Below, piece by piece: positions 11,565 to 24,501 of a stretch of 38,088 bases of DNA. The notes below the pieces were generated by a model, which had not been told where the DNA came from, made no database searches, and saw only the letters and a list, made by a program, of their open reading frames with translations. Position numbers and translations under genes: made by a program. This stretch comes from Welwitschia mirabilis (lineage: Eukaryota; Gnetophyta; Gnetopsida; Welwitschiales), in assembly GCA_051453625.1 (NCBI GenBank), contig JBOZIK010000001.1:33410776-33448863 (forward strand), written 5' to 3'. Each line of letters starts with the position of its first letter. The first letter of the stretch is position 1.

Positions 11565-13364
11565 TTCTTCTCATTGTATCACATCATATTATGATGTATT
11601 GTCTTGTATTTCTACCAAGTATCATCAGATTTGAAGATTTATTTAAGATTAATTCTGACTTTTTTCATAAGCTCAATGTGATTAATTTTCCAAACAAATG
11701 AAAGAACATGAGTCTTGTCTATTTCCTTATAAGACTAGTGAAATAATGCTGACATTTGGTACTAGCAATATTCAAGGTTTTATAGTGTCATTAAGAAGCC
11801 AACAATTGACCTACTAATATTAGGGTAAATCACATAATTTCACAAAAAGTAATAAAATGGTAGAAAACATTAGTATTTGATAAAACAATGTGTTTTAATG
11901 GTGCTTCGTATGCTAATTTGATCAATTATACTTGCTTGGAATGTTAACATGTAAACATGTACTTTATAAAAGAAAGAAATCTTAACATTTGTTAGTACTG
12001 ATCTTACATATAAAAAATCTACATTTCATGTTCTATCTCTTGAAAATCCAAAGTTTCTCTACTCCTCTACTATAAAAAATTTATAATATTGGTGCTCGAG
12101 GAACTTCCCTTTTTACTCTGCATTACTAGTGTAGTTGAGTCTAAGCTAGGAAGAGACTCTTTATTATAAAGCATTAATGATAAGCTAGAAATCATCATTG
12201 GTGTAGAGCATTAATTATCAACTAGATCATCATTTGAAGAGATAAAAAGGAACAAATGAAGTAGTGCCATTTAGTTCACCCTAAAGAGTGGAATAGATTG
12301 ATAGCCAAACTCATATAAAATCCTTGTTTGTTGGTCATTTCTTATTTGCATTGGTTTTACTTGTTATTAATCTTTACATGTAAAGTATATTAATTATTTA
12401 AGAATCCAAAAACTTATCTACTTAAATTGTAAAATCTCTTCACCCCTTCTTCTAAGGTTGTTCATAGTGTTGTGCATTTAAAATTAACTTATAAGCTATG
12501 GAAAAAGTTTGAATGAATTCAAAAAGGCTTTTATGCGAAGAATTTTAGATACAGTCTCAAATACTTTTTGATATCTTATTCTTAGAAGGTATTCTACTTT
12601 TTTTGAAAGTAGAATCATTATGTTAATTAACTATCTACTATAAAAAATTATAAGAAAACTTTGTGGTAAAATATGAAAAACAAGCGATGCTAATGACTTA
12701 ATAGAAAGGTTAGACATGTCAAGGAAAAATCTAGCTTAAAAATTAGGTTTTCAAGAGTAAGATATATTTTAAAATAGTAAATTTATTTTCAAAACTATGA
12801 AACAAAGAATATTTAAAAAAAAAAAAGAAAACTTCTATGAGTAAAAAGAAATTTTACTTAAATGAACTGAGAGGTAGTAAGCTAGTTTAAGAGTATAATT
12901 ACTGCACTGTATGTATCTTGTAAACAAGATAAGGATAAGGATGCAAAAAAATATAAGTGTTACTTTTAGATAATACTATATACAAATAATGTCTGAGTGA
13001 GTTAACATAATATGACTTCATGAAATCTTCTTTCCATTTAAAGTTTATATATCATTAGCTAGTTTAATTTTTCATGGTCTATAAATTAATTTTTCAAGAT
13101 TGAGTTAATGGAAGATTTCATTGCATGATGAGTACTATTATTGTTTCTTATGATAATTTAAGTCTATTTCAAAATCACAAGAAACAAAGTCTAAATTTTA
13201 CTTTAAAGAAATTAAATAATCCTTTGAGAATCTTTTTAGTTTTAAGAAAATAGAAAATTATACACTATTTTATTATGTCAGCATTTAGACAAATTTTGAC
13301 AAACTTGTAGAAGTTATTTGAAAATTAATTATTAAATAGATTTGATTGTCATGTAAAGTTTATT
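11565..13364. other. AT-rich DNA, nothing firmly recognised
   Basis: No host gene or RNA gene was seen. The last few hundred bases may be 5' parts of the adjoining LINE relic, but I could not identify an endonuclease domain. Confidence 0.45.
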
Positions 13365-14235
13365 AAATGGAATGGAGCCCCTATCTATGAAGCAATATGG
13401 AAGAAACTAAATGAGAGTCTTCATTGAGGTTTGAACAGAACATGGAAAATTAGCAAAGTTCTAATTCTATTTAAAAAACTATAACATAGCAGATTTAAAT
13501 AATTACAAGATTATTGTTATTAGAAATATTGTTTAAGTATTTAAGTATTTTGATAATTATATGGGAACAAAGAATTTGTAAGTGAGAAAATGAAAATAAA
13601 TTAAGAATAATTTTGCAAGTAAGTTTTCATCAAAACCAATCTACCATTAATTACTTAATCCCATTTATTTAGTACTTGAATTTTGTAAAGAAACCTAGAA
13701 AATGACTATCATTTATCTTGTTTAAAGGCATATGATTTCATAATTTAAACAAATTATGTTACTATCTATGTAATATAGGTATATCTATGAAATTCTTTGG
13801 TAATTAAAAATTATATGAAGAAGTTATCATTCATGTTAATTCAAAAGAGTGTTTTCAAATTGTAAGTGAAATTGAAGTAAAATAAGGATCACCCATTTCC
13901 TTTACCTTATTTAGTATCTCTAGTGATGAACTAGAGGAGTGAATGCATGTGTTACCATAGATTACTCTATTAAGATAGGTGATTTTACAGTAAATATTCT
14001 CCTTCATATAAATGATGTTTCATTAATTTTTACATCTAAAAGAGGTATGAAATAAGTTCTTTATAATTTGAATGAATTTTGCAATTCTTTAGGTTTAAGA
14101 ATAAATGTTGATAAAACTAAAATCATGTGTTGTGGGAGTAGAAGTGAAGATTAAAAATTTATTCTTGGAAATAAATCAATATAGTTAATTGATTTGCTTT
14201 CAAAAATACTTGGGTATTTAATGCTTCAAAAATTA
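13365..14235 (+). pseudogene. LINE (non-LTR retrotransposon) reverse transcriptase relic, non-L1 type
   Basis: In order on the plus strand: NGAPIYEAIWKKLNE (from 13374), TWKISKVLILFKK (about 13436-13475), ADLNNYKIIVIRNI, VSEIEVKQGSPISFTLF-type sequence near 13860-13920, LLHINDVSLIFTSKRG (about 13993-14043), LNEFCNSLGLRINVDKTKIM (about 14068-14130), and KILGYLML near 14205. These are the conserved blocks of a LINE reverse transcriptase, with the GV-QG-PLSP-LF block, the catalytic block and the GL-VN--KTK-M block. The catalytic Y-A-D-D reads H-I-N-D, and stops and frameshifts are frequent, so it is long dead. The GLRINVDKTKIM style resembles RTE/CR1-like LINEs rather than plant L1; that assignment is tentative. 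Confidence 0.7.
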
Positions 14236-16130
14236 TGAATAAGATAGATGCATGCATGAAAAAATTATACGTGCTATAAGGCTTTTTATTGCTTCATCAA
14301 CAAATGTACAAAATTAAGATATAGATTTGGAAAAACTTATTTAAAGAATTCTTCCTCTAAGTATTCTCAATGAAGTATTAATATGGATAGTACGTATTCT
14401 AAAGAATTTATAGAAGCAAATTGAGGATGTATAAAATAAATTCCTTTTTGTGTAAATTCTAGCAAATTCTCAAACACTATAATGTCATTATTTAAATTGA
14501 ATATGTTATCTTTGGAGGTTGGAGTAGGTTGTGAATTTTGAGTTTATGTTTAAAGGCTTAAAATTTTCAAAAGAATTAAATTTTGAAAGGTAGTGTTAAA
14601 TGCATCTTAAAATAAAGAAGTCTCCTTTAAATGAAAAAATGGTTTAAATCTAATATACTAACTTTGAAGTTTAGAGTAATTTATCAATTTTAGGTTTGGT
14701 GTACAAAGGATTGAAAATTTTAAAAGAGTTAAATTTTCAAAATCATTATTGTATGCACCTCAAAATAAAGAATTGTCTTTTCAGTGAAAAAAATGGTTAA
14801 AGAAAGGGAATGTAGATGTTGTTATTTTTGAAAATAATATAAGCTAGATTTAAATGAGAGTTCAATAAAAGACACTACAAAAATTCTTCTAACGTGGATA
14901 GGAAGAGAAAATTTTATTTTTAATAAGACTAGAAGAGAGAGTTTTGTTGAAGAACACTTTAGTTAAAATTAGAGGATTAATTAGTAGAGTCAGAATGGAT
15001 AATCATCCTTGTCACATTGCAGAATGTTCCAAATGAATAATGAACATGAAAGTTATATTCAACTGAATCCATTAAAGGTGAATAACATGTTTTTCTTTAG
15101 TGCTCTCAAACTTCTTTATTAAGAGAAAAATAAAACATAACTATAGATAGTTTATATGCTTTATTGTAACTACCCCTACTCTCTCTTGATCATATTTTAA
15201 GGCTATATTTAGATTTACTTTAACTTATCACATTTTAATCCTATAAATCATAAGGGTCTTTATGGATGTAATAAAAACTTTCCATTTCCATTTTTGGAGC
15301 TTTAAAGCATTTGTAAATGGCATCATACAAAATTTATCACTCTATACAATAAATGCAAAGTTTTAAACCATCTTGAAATATCCTCTTTTGTAATTTGACA
15401 ATGATATAATTTGAATAATTTAAAGTTGTATAAATCCTATTGTATTAATGGCAACATAAACCTATTTTAGTAATTCATTAATTATTGAAGATAATTTTTT
15501 ATTTTTTAAATTATTCAAAATTACTTGTCTTGTTATCACCTTCTTTAGATGCATACTTATAGTTGAGTTATAAAGAACTAAATATTTGAAGAACTTTGTA
15601 ATGATGTGTATTTTTATTGGTTAATCACAACACATTTTATTAGAAACCTTATCTAATATAAGTAGTAGTTTAAATGAGTGAATTTTCAGATTCAGAATCA
15701 ATTATGCAATTAATTTTCTTTTGCTTAACATCTAAAATAATACTACAATGGAAAGGATGTTTATGTCATATGCATGATGCATCCCTTTTAAGAATAAGAT
15801 TAATAGAAATCATGATGAATAAGGTTTAAGAATACTTAATTAAATGATGTGAATAATAATCAATTATGCATATAGGAATTGATTTCATATTAACCTCATG
15901 AAGCGAATAAAAACCACCTTGTTATTTATCCTTTAAAACTAAACAAAGACTTGGAATCTCATGCAAGTATGAATAAATAGGACACAAATTAATGATGGAA
16001 GATAGAAATAACACTTTTTACCAAAAACAAAATCTTACAAAGATTGATTCATTTTTAAATAGAATTTATGTTAACCAACAAGATTGATATAGAAAGAACT
16101 CTAGTAACTTGAGTTACAATATTAATATAA
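14236..16130. other. AT-rich DNA; start may be LINE 3' remainder
   Basis: No gene was recognised. Two similar short segments near 14500-14650 and 14660-14800 (each with a TTGGAGTT/AGTTTAGAGTA start, AAAATTTT-AAAAGAGTTAAATTTT and a GCATCT-AAAATAAAGAA end) suggest a decayed internal duplication of about 160 bp. Confidence 0.4.
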
Positions 16131-16140
16131 GAAGACTCTG

Positions 16141-16215
16141 GTGCATAATGTAATTGGTTCAACCTATGTTTATAAGTTTATACATCCAAAACCTTAGGTT
16201 CAAATCCTATACTAT
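16141..16215 (+). other. tRNA-like fossil with a pol III B-box motif
   Basis: GGTTCAAATCC at 16197-16207 matches the B-box (T-loop) consensus, and a D-loop-like AATTGGTTCAAC lies about 40 bases upstream. The T-stem pairs only partly and the acceptor ends do not pair, so it is not a functional tRNA gene. A tRNA-derived SINE head or chance similarity are the options. Confidence 0.2.
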
Positions 16216-16277
16216 GTGTATTAGTTTATGATTCATATTCATGTATTTAATGCATTTTAATGTCTTTGGTATGAATT

Positions 16278-16575
16278 ATAGGCAAGACGTACACATTTGG
16301 TGGCCATCCTAGCCTAGTAGGACACTTATTCCACTTGCTTATGATAATCCTTCATCATCTGATACGGATGTACAATTTGAAAGGTATGTGAATTTGTTAT
16401 CAAGAGGAAGGTCCATTCAGGAGATGATGTTGCATGAAAGATTTTTGGAAAAACAAAAATAGTAATCAAGAGAATATTCTATGTGTATACCTCAATTTAT
16501 TTGAAAATTAACATAAGAGGTGACGCCTCCTTTTAAATGTGAGTTATTGCAAGAGAGGAAAAAAAAATTCATCCG
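16278..16575 (+). pseudogene. unidentified degenerate ORF, probably retroelement gag
   Basis: One frame reads with little interruption for about 100 codons. It includes RTLIPLAYDNPSSSDTDVQ and RSIQEMMLHERFLEKQK, then after two stops PFKCELLQERKKKF. Its low stop density compared with its surroundings suggests real former coding sequence. I do not recognise the family. Confidence 0.3.
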
Positions 16576-19500
16576 CATAGTTCCTTTTTATGGAATAACC
16601 ATACAATGCTGTCTTTCATTTCAAAAAACAAAAAAAAAAAAAAAAAGAAAGGAGCTAAATCAATGTATGAATACAAAGGTTTCAAATAGACATATGTGAT
16701 TTAAAGTGGACTAAAAAGAATTTGAAAGCATTTATTCAAACTTAAATAGTATAATTTTTTATTTCCATGTTGCTTATAATTTTATTGCCTTACATGAAGG
16801 AGAATCTCACTTAAACATTGATTCTAAAACTATACCCTTGATCTAGGTGTTAGGTGAAAAAGAAAGGACATAGTTTTATTTGACTACTTATCAAATTGAA
16901 GTAAGTCAACTTGATAAAAATATTTAAAGACTAAAGAATCTCTATGGCGATAAGGTAGAAGAAAATTAAGCAATTCAAGCCATAATTAATGAATTCAACT
17001 AATAACTAAAAGTAACAAAGCTTATCATTAACTACTACGTTATCATATGCATAAAAATAGAAGACTTAGAAAATAAAAAGGAGGTTTTGCTTCCATGCAT
17101 GTAAGAAGAGGCTTAAGTGATATTTGTGGAGATGCTTCTAATGATGGAACAAACTAAAAGGTCTTGTGACTTTTGTGTTATGTGAAAAATGTGTAAATTG
17201 ATCATTTTGAGGTTGAAATCACAAGTTAGTGGAAGAAATTACTAACTATTATAGGGAATTAGTAAAGGTATTAGAAGGGAAGCAGATAAACAAATGAAAG
17301 AACTTTGTTAGCTCTAAATATGAGAGCTTCAATGGCGAGCTAAAATTCAAGAGTAGTACCATGAAGCTGGTACTTACAATGTTCATTATCACATCGATGT
17401 AATGATTAAAGCAACATTTAAACTATTACACAACAATAATGAAGAGGAATTTATGAAGTAAGTAGTTAAGGCTAAATCCTTGGATGTTTAGCTCTAAATT
17501 TGAGAATCAACTATTATCATCTTTAAGATTAGGTTGGAGTAAAGGAAAAGTAATTCAACTAGTAGGCCTGCCAGTTGCAATAGCTACAAGAAAAGTGAAG
17601 GTCATTACAAGCCAAAAGTAGGAATAAGAAACTAACATTTTCTCATCTAGCAACAAAGGCTAAATAAGAAATTACTTGTCCACTACGGGTGAACTAATTC
17701 CCTTTTTCCTTGATCATCCACACACTTATGTTAATAGCTAGCAGGCTATGTCATAGTTTTTTTGTACTTTTATAATATCTCTTTATACAATCTAGTCAAG
17801 GATATGGTTGTTATCAATCATGGGGGAATGGTAGGTGTCTAGTTACACTTATGCCAAAATGGTATCATTGGATTATATTTGTGTCAAGTTTAAAACTTTA
17901 TCTAATAAAAAAGGAACCTTGGTACACTGTAAGATATAAGGATTGATATTTTCTTAACAGAGATTATTTTTATTAGTAGATAGGTTCTTTTGCATTACTA
18001 GATCATGAATTTGTATTCAAAAAACCTAAAACATTAGAAGAGTATAAAATACCAAAAATACTTCTAATGACATATCATTATTAATAAGAAAGAATTAATA
18101 CTTTACAATATCTATTAGCATCACTAAACAACAAATAACTTGGGTCAAAATTATATGATACAAGATGAAATCACCTCACATTCATTACTGCTTATACATA
18201 TGAAAATGGAAAAAAGTGAACATGAGATTATTAGGAACATACTATGAGTACGTAATAATAAGTGATAAGGTATTTACTTAATATGCTATTTGGCATGGGA
18301 ATTCAACAATCGACATATGTGAAAATGCATCATTGGAAACTAAAACCATATATCTACGATTATTCTTTAAGTATAGCCATGCGTGCTAATGTCATACTGT
18401 CACTATTAAACCACTAAAATTTATGGATCTATAATTAATTTATTATGCTAATCAAATAGTAATCCTTAATTGCACCAAATATAATATAGCTTTAGTTTTC
18501 AATATTCAAGCAAAATCACACACATATGATTATCTTATTATGGGTATGAATATTAAAAAGTATAGTATCAACATTTAAATTTTATCATGATAAGTGTTAA
18601 AACATATTACTTTGAATGAATTATTAAATAACGCTATTTACTAATCTTGATCTCACTATTACTCAATCATGTAAGCTATTCCTATTTAGCTTTTAATCTT
18701 ATTATGGGTACACATATATAAGTCATCTTATAATTTAAACATGAAAGACATAATGCATATTAACTATTGTCAAGTATTACGACCATAATAAAAACTAAAA
18801 TGCTAAAATAATGATATTCTAACATAAAGCCTACATCCATGGGATGCTAATTTGAGCTGAAGGCTGAGATAAATAAATAAATAGAGTTGCAAAATTTATA
18901 CAAGTACACAGGCATACCAACACACCATAGGTACTACAATAGATATTTATGGTTTCTTAGCACAACCCACTATAGATAAGTTTCTTTAAGAAGTACAAAA
19001 TATATAATCACTTAATAACAAAGTAGGATGTGAATGACATAGGTAATACATAAGATAAATGGCTTTAAGTCATCATCATTATAATCATCCATTAGCATCT
19101 ACTAGATCTATGATAATAAAAATAACAAAATACAATCAAGCAATATGGGTACAAGATCAATAGTGTTAATAAACATAACCGTTAGTTATGTTTTTATTAG
19201 TTAGTGCTAGAGGTTTCTTTTAGTGTTTCTAAATGTCATTTTGTCATTGTTTCAATATTGATGTGCCATGCTAGAATTGGACAATGGAGTCATTTATAGT
19301 ACCAATGATTATAGTTGAATAGGAGGTTACAGATTCATCTTTTGGTTACAAGCTTATGCCAATAGTACTGATATGTTAATAATGGACAACTATCATGTAT
19401 AGCAAGTTTAAGTAGTCAAAAATATCATGTAATATTGTCAATTTCATGTTTCAACTCTCTTAGCTCATTTTGTTATGTAAAGTATTACCTTTCAACAATC

Positions 19501-20439
19501 AATTTCGATGACAGAGCTCTATATCATCACCAACTCTTAACACCAGCCAACATATCCATGAGTGCTCTTGAATCATTTTCATCTTCAAGCTTTGCCAAGT
19601 ACGTTAATTATATATGCCTTTGGATGATTATACTCAAACCAATAAATGCTTATCCCATATTCATAAAATATGGTCTAGAAATCCTTTATCTTGACTAGAG
19701 TATCTAGGAAACCATTGTCTTGTAGTCATGAAGTTACATTCCCTTATGACCTACAACATATCTCATTGTGCTAATGGCCAAAAACTTTTATCAAAAAGTA
19801 TGCCCTCATGCCTACAACATGTGTTGGTTGCACCTTCACTTGACCACACAATAAGATGACGAGGAGTGTGGGGAAGAAGTATGACACCACCCCCAAATTA
19901 TGGCATTTCATCGACACCTTATATGTATAGTCATGAAGAGTTTAATCATCTTTGTTATGATTTTCTATTCTGGCTAACAACAATTTTAGTAAATCATAAT
20001 TATGGGCCACGTCTTTCTCTTAGCCATCATTATGTCAAGATCAATATGCATTTATATTTTTCTATTAGTTTTCCATAGGAATTCACAACCATTTCCTTGT
20101 GACAAGGTAAGACTTTTTAACTAGAAGGACTATTTGTTCATTTTTATAATTTTAGCAACCATTTGTGTTTTATTGTTTCAAATCATTTAGGGTTTTACTA
20201 TATTATTTTAACATTTGGATCTTGTGATTATTGAGCTAGGGCATCATCAAAGTTAGAAAAATTTTAGGGTTTATTTAGTAACAACCAGCTACCAGCCTAT
20301 GATAGTGCAAATCACACATTAAGATCTATCTACAAGTATCAAAAATGACCTAAAACTCCACAAAAGACTAACCGGCAACTTTGTGGATTAGCTGATGATG
20401 CCATCAATTTTGAGTTGGGGTTCAATCAGACATTAAAAT
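16576..20439. other. AT-rich fossil DNA, nothing firmly recognised
   Basis: A long A run (about 16627-16646) may be an old retroposon tail. Near 17570-17615 a cysteine-histidine pattern (CNSYKKSEGHYKPK) weakly resembles a gag zinc knuckle. Short ORFs on the plus strand at 19435-19698 and 19866-20078 show no recognisable domain. Confidence 0.4.
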
Positions 20440-20830
20440 CATTCTTACGACACATACTTTTAATACTCACATAATGCTCTTCGAGATTAATCCTTGTCTT
20501 GAGAAATCATCAATCAAATAAACATGTATCTATTATCATAGTTTCCATTAGTCTAGATACATCCATGTGAACCAAAACTAAGCAATGTTGAGGTCTAGTA
20601 TTTCACTTTGGAAAAGGAAGCCTTTTTGATTCCTGTTGTTTTGTGATGACACATTTTACAAATCTTTAACAAGCACTTTCTTAAACATCTAATGCAAGAA
20701 ACTAAATTTGACATTTTTTAAAATGGCTAATCAATTCTAATTTATTACTAAAGTGAGGCACTTGACATCTTGCTAGAGCTAGATGTTGTACATCTTAATT
20801 TGATACATTAGAAAGATGAAAACTTCTTAA
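20440..20830 (-). pseudogene. Ty1/copia integrase scrap
   Basis: On the minus strand, LVHMDVSRLMET (20575-20540) corresponds to the L-[IV]-H-x-D-[VL] start of the copia integrase core. After a frameshift, YLIDDFSRQ (20520-20494) corresponds to the F-I-D-D-[FY]-S-R-K block. Further upstream, frames resemble the histidine-cysteine region (KICKMCHHKTTGIKKASFSK). Many stops are present. A possible gag zinc knuckle with two lost ligands (CHCCEDNR) near 22230-22280 on the same strand may belong to the same dead element. Confidence 0.5.
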
Positions 20831-23789
20831 CTTTCATTTTGTCCATTTTGACTTTAAATTTAGTTTGGTAACCATTTATACAAAGCATACAATTGAATTG
20901 TACATTGGAATCATGATTTTTGCTATTCAAGTATCATGATTTGACCTTCGTAATTAGAATTGGAGCGAAATCATGATTCTAGACCCAAAATTGCAATTTG
21001 ATATAGAATTGCCGAGGATTCTCTATTTTGGAATTGCAATTGCAAAAATCAGACATTTAACCTAAAAATCATGATTTCTAGTGTATTTCTCATGCATTTT
21101 TGAAGCCGTTAAGTTCGTCACACCAAAAAAGAACTTTTGTACGCATAGAAAAACTATGGTTTTGAGTGTGGTGACAAATCTACACCACTATTTGAACAAT
21201 AACCAAGTTGATTTTTCAAAAGTATTCATTGTCATTTAGTGTTTGATCACTATTTCTTGTTTTGTAAATGAGAGGCACATACATTATTATTATTCTGATA
21301 TTCTCTAGAGTGTTGTTAGGTTCATATTGTTCTATTGCAAGGTTATGTTGTCAAATTTGCTTACGTCTACTATTTCCAATAAGCCAGCTCAGTGTGAGTT
21401 GCAATTAGATTAATCATTAGTAGCAAATAACAATAAGAACTTTTGTTTTCATTGTGAGATTGTAGGAAAGTAGGATTGAATATAATGGAGGGAGAGTATT
21501 TAACTTTGTAGCATAGTAAAAACTAACTTGTAAATTAGAAATTTGTTAGCAAACTTAAGTGTCAATGCATAACAAAAGTTGCATATCAAATTATGTATAA
21601 CTGAGGACACATTTCTGTCAGCTTTTGAATATAGTAAAATACTATATTTGTTGAACAAACAATAAAGATTATTCATGTGATTTTAAATACTATCTGTTTA
21701 GGTTATGTTAGCCATTTTTGAGCTCTTTTTGAGTTTTAAAATTAATTGGATTTAACTCTTTATTGAAAAATTAAAAAATTCTCATGTTTTGTACTTTTTT
21801 AATATCACAATTCCATGCGATTCCAGCTAGCTATTGTCGTGATCTAAATCTTCAAAATTACACCTCAATCTGCATTTCAAAAGATGGTACAAAGTTACAC
21901 AACACTAAAGTTTTTACCAAATTATGTACATAGTAAATGTCAAAGATTTATGTACTTAGATCTCGTGTTAGTGGGTAAGGTAAGAGATCCAATCATTATG
22001 TTTACCAACATAATTCTATTACTCAAAAAACACCATCCTTGTGCTTCCCCACATGAGAACAAGCTTTTTGTTCCTTCTCGTACGGTTGTTGCAACAACTA
22101 TCAAAACCCTCAATTCCAGTGACTTGTACTTTTGACAAGACTAAAGCCTTCTTCTCTCTCAAGAGCAAGTTTCCTTAGCTTGTGTGTCTAGTTGGCAAAA
22201 GTGAGATGCTTCATTATTTGCCTCTTTATTTCTGCTGTGAGATTTGGAGCCAATGTACCTATTGTCCTCGCAACAATGACATGTAATAATTGCATTACTT
22301 ATCTCCATGTGAATCTTTTTTTCCATCACATTTCACTTGTCTACTTGCTTGTTAGAATTTCCTTTGGTTTATCCGTTTCATTTGAGGGCATTACTTGCCA
22401 AGTATGCAACTATACATTTCTTGGACATCCATTGTAGATTGAGTGTAGATTGTGTAACTTGTCCTCTTATTATCAACTACTTATTGCTCAAAGTCTTAAG
22501 GTCATGTGCAAGTTGGACCATTGTCAATTTTGACATGTCTCAAGCTTTTTTGATTGATCAAAATGTCAAATAGGCTCTTAAGGACCTTTCCAAAAGCCTG
22601 AACTCATCAAACTTTTCATTGAAAGAATGATGACTATTTGAGATCCTTGGAGACTCCACTAACGACTGGTCCAACACTTTTTGTATCCTACATTTTAAGG
22701 GCTTTGAATTCTCTTTCTTGAGGATTTGGATCTGAATAACATGTAATTTGGCAAATATATAATACGTTGTCTATTGTGTATTCCAAGGTAGCATGGCTTG
22801 TAATTCATGATCATCGATAAACTTAAAATTTGGCTTGCAACTCATGAGTGACTTGTTGACTTGTAGATTCCCTCGATATTGATTGTCTATACAAAGAAGT
22901 CAAATAAAACAGATAGAAGACAACATAATGTAAATGTTTTATAGAGAGATTTTGTTCCTAGGTGTTTATAATATTATAACAACTTTCAACCATAAGAAAA
23001 TGAATTCAAATGACTATTTGATATCGTTATAGATGAATAATATACAAAAGCAAGTAAAACACAACTTTTTTTTAAAAAAAATCAAATGGATACCAAGAAT
23101 CGATCAACGAACATATCTAAGTAGCAACAAAACACAAAAAACATAAATATTTATTTCACATATGCAAGAGGTCAATTACATAAGCTGTAAGTCAATAGAG
23201 CATCTACCATGTGAAATAAACTATTAAAATTAAATTTTTTATCACATATTAACGTTTTCGGAAAGTGTGGAACCTGGTTTTTAGCGAAATGTCAAAAACT
23301 AAAAAATAAAGAACCTTGAATCTTAATACATGCATGTGAAGATTCTCAAATTTTTTGACTCGCCTAACTTTGGATTCACTCACGATGAGTCAAAATTTCC
23401 CTAGATTAGAAAGAAAACTCACAAAGAGAAGGACTCTCCAAGCTTCGAAGAGTCATGAATTACTCATATTGCCTTGGAAAATCATTCTACACTAGTGTGT
23501 TCCAAAGGATATTAGGATATGACTCAAGAATAGTCTTTGGATAGAACATTCATATCAACTTGCATGGAAAAACAATGATCAGGTGTCCCATTGCTCCAAG
23601 TCAAAAATTTCTTTTTTGTTTTTCTTTTAAAGAAATCTTGAAAAGCATGCCCTCATGCAAGTGTAGCGTATAAACATGATAAAAACCAACCTCAAGATAA
23701 TGGTTTCGTCTAAAACAAAACTAGATACACACACGCAACAAGTTGTCGTGTATTTACTACTCCCCAAAGATTGAAACAAAATCACACCG
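20831..23789. other. AT-rich DNA, possible upstream parts of the dead copia element
   Basis: No host gene was recognised. The plus-strand ORFs at 21884-22573 look like chance frames. Four copies of the perfect palindrome ATCATGAT occur within 166 bp (20910-21075). Confidence 0.4.
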
Positions 23790-23795
23790 TTTATT
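23790..23795 (-). terminator. possible polyadenylation signal of FKGP
   Basis: The minus-strand sequence is AATAAA, 320 bp downstream of the FKGP stop codon. It is the canonical hexamer, but plant poly(A) signals are loose and no cleavage site can be proven. Confidence 0.35.
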
Positions 23796-24114
23796 GATTC
23801 AGATAGCAGAGGTAACTCTATAATAAGTTTTCTCTGTGTTCTAAGAATCCAAATATCTAAATCTTAGCCAGTCACAACAGCCAATCAACAGGCAAGTCTG
23901 CCTTACCATTGCAAAAGAATGATCATAGCCTTATGAATCTTTATAAATTAAGAAAGTTATCTGGCAAGTGTCCAACCCATTCCAAAAGAGATGGCCTTGG
24001 GAAAATACAGAAGCAATGGTATAACATTCTTTTTCGAAAATGGAACAAGAGAAACTTGCTAACAACGTGTTGCAGAGGAGGAAAAAAATTAAAAAAATAT
24101 TGTGAGCACAGAAG

Positions 24115-24501
24115 TTAGCACATCCGCCAACTGTATACTTTTACAGGGAAGTCGGATGTCATCAACATACTCTTCAAATGTTCTGCACTCTCAATGCTCT
24201 TTGACAGCAACAATGCAAAGCCACCTCCACCGGCTCCAACGAGCTTGTACCCACAACAAAATGGTTTAACATATTCAAATAAATTATCCACAAGTTCATT
24301 ACTACAGTAAGGATCAAGCTCTTGGTGCAATCCCCATGCTTCAACCATCACTGCACCTAAGCCATCCAAATTGCCATTGATAAAAAATTCTCGTCCCATC
24401 TTTGCAAGCCTTGTCAATTGTTTGATGCTCTTTATCAAGCAGGCGTCGCGCTGAAGATACCTAGCACCCACCTTCTGCAATACCTGATTAGCAAGCCGCA
24501 C
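24115..24501 (-). CDS. FKGP: FKGP exon 4 (C-terminal part of the fucokinase domain, stop codon)
   Basis: 387 bp, residues 602-729 plus TAA at 24117-24115. It begins VRLANQVLQKV after the acceptor ATTTCAG and carries ELDPYCSNELVD and the third GHMP motif LVGAGGGGFALLL. It ends KVYSWRMC, as in the family. The preceding intron (24502-25140) contains a small tandem repeat (GAGAAGCTGGAT twice, about 24946-24975). Confidence 0.94.
   Translation of the reverse strand: MRLANQVLQKVGARYLQRDACLIKSIKQLTRLAKMGREFFINGNLDGLGAVMVEAWGLHQELDPYCSNELVDNLFEYVKPFCCGYKLVGAGGGGFALLLSKSIESAEHLKSMLMTSDFPVKVYSWRMC

Noticed and set aside
11104-11634. ORFs at 11104-11634 (plus) and 11272-11574 (minus)
   Set aside because: They consist mainly of N from the second gap and have no recognisable domain outside it.
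21884-22573. Cluster of three plus-strand ORFs of 78-83 codons
   Set aside because: Composition and the lack of any domain suggest chance frames. The minus strand here has weak copia-like features.
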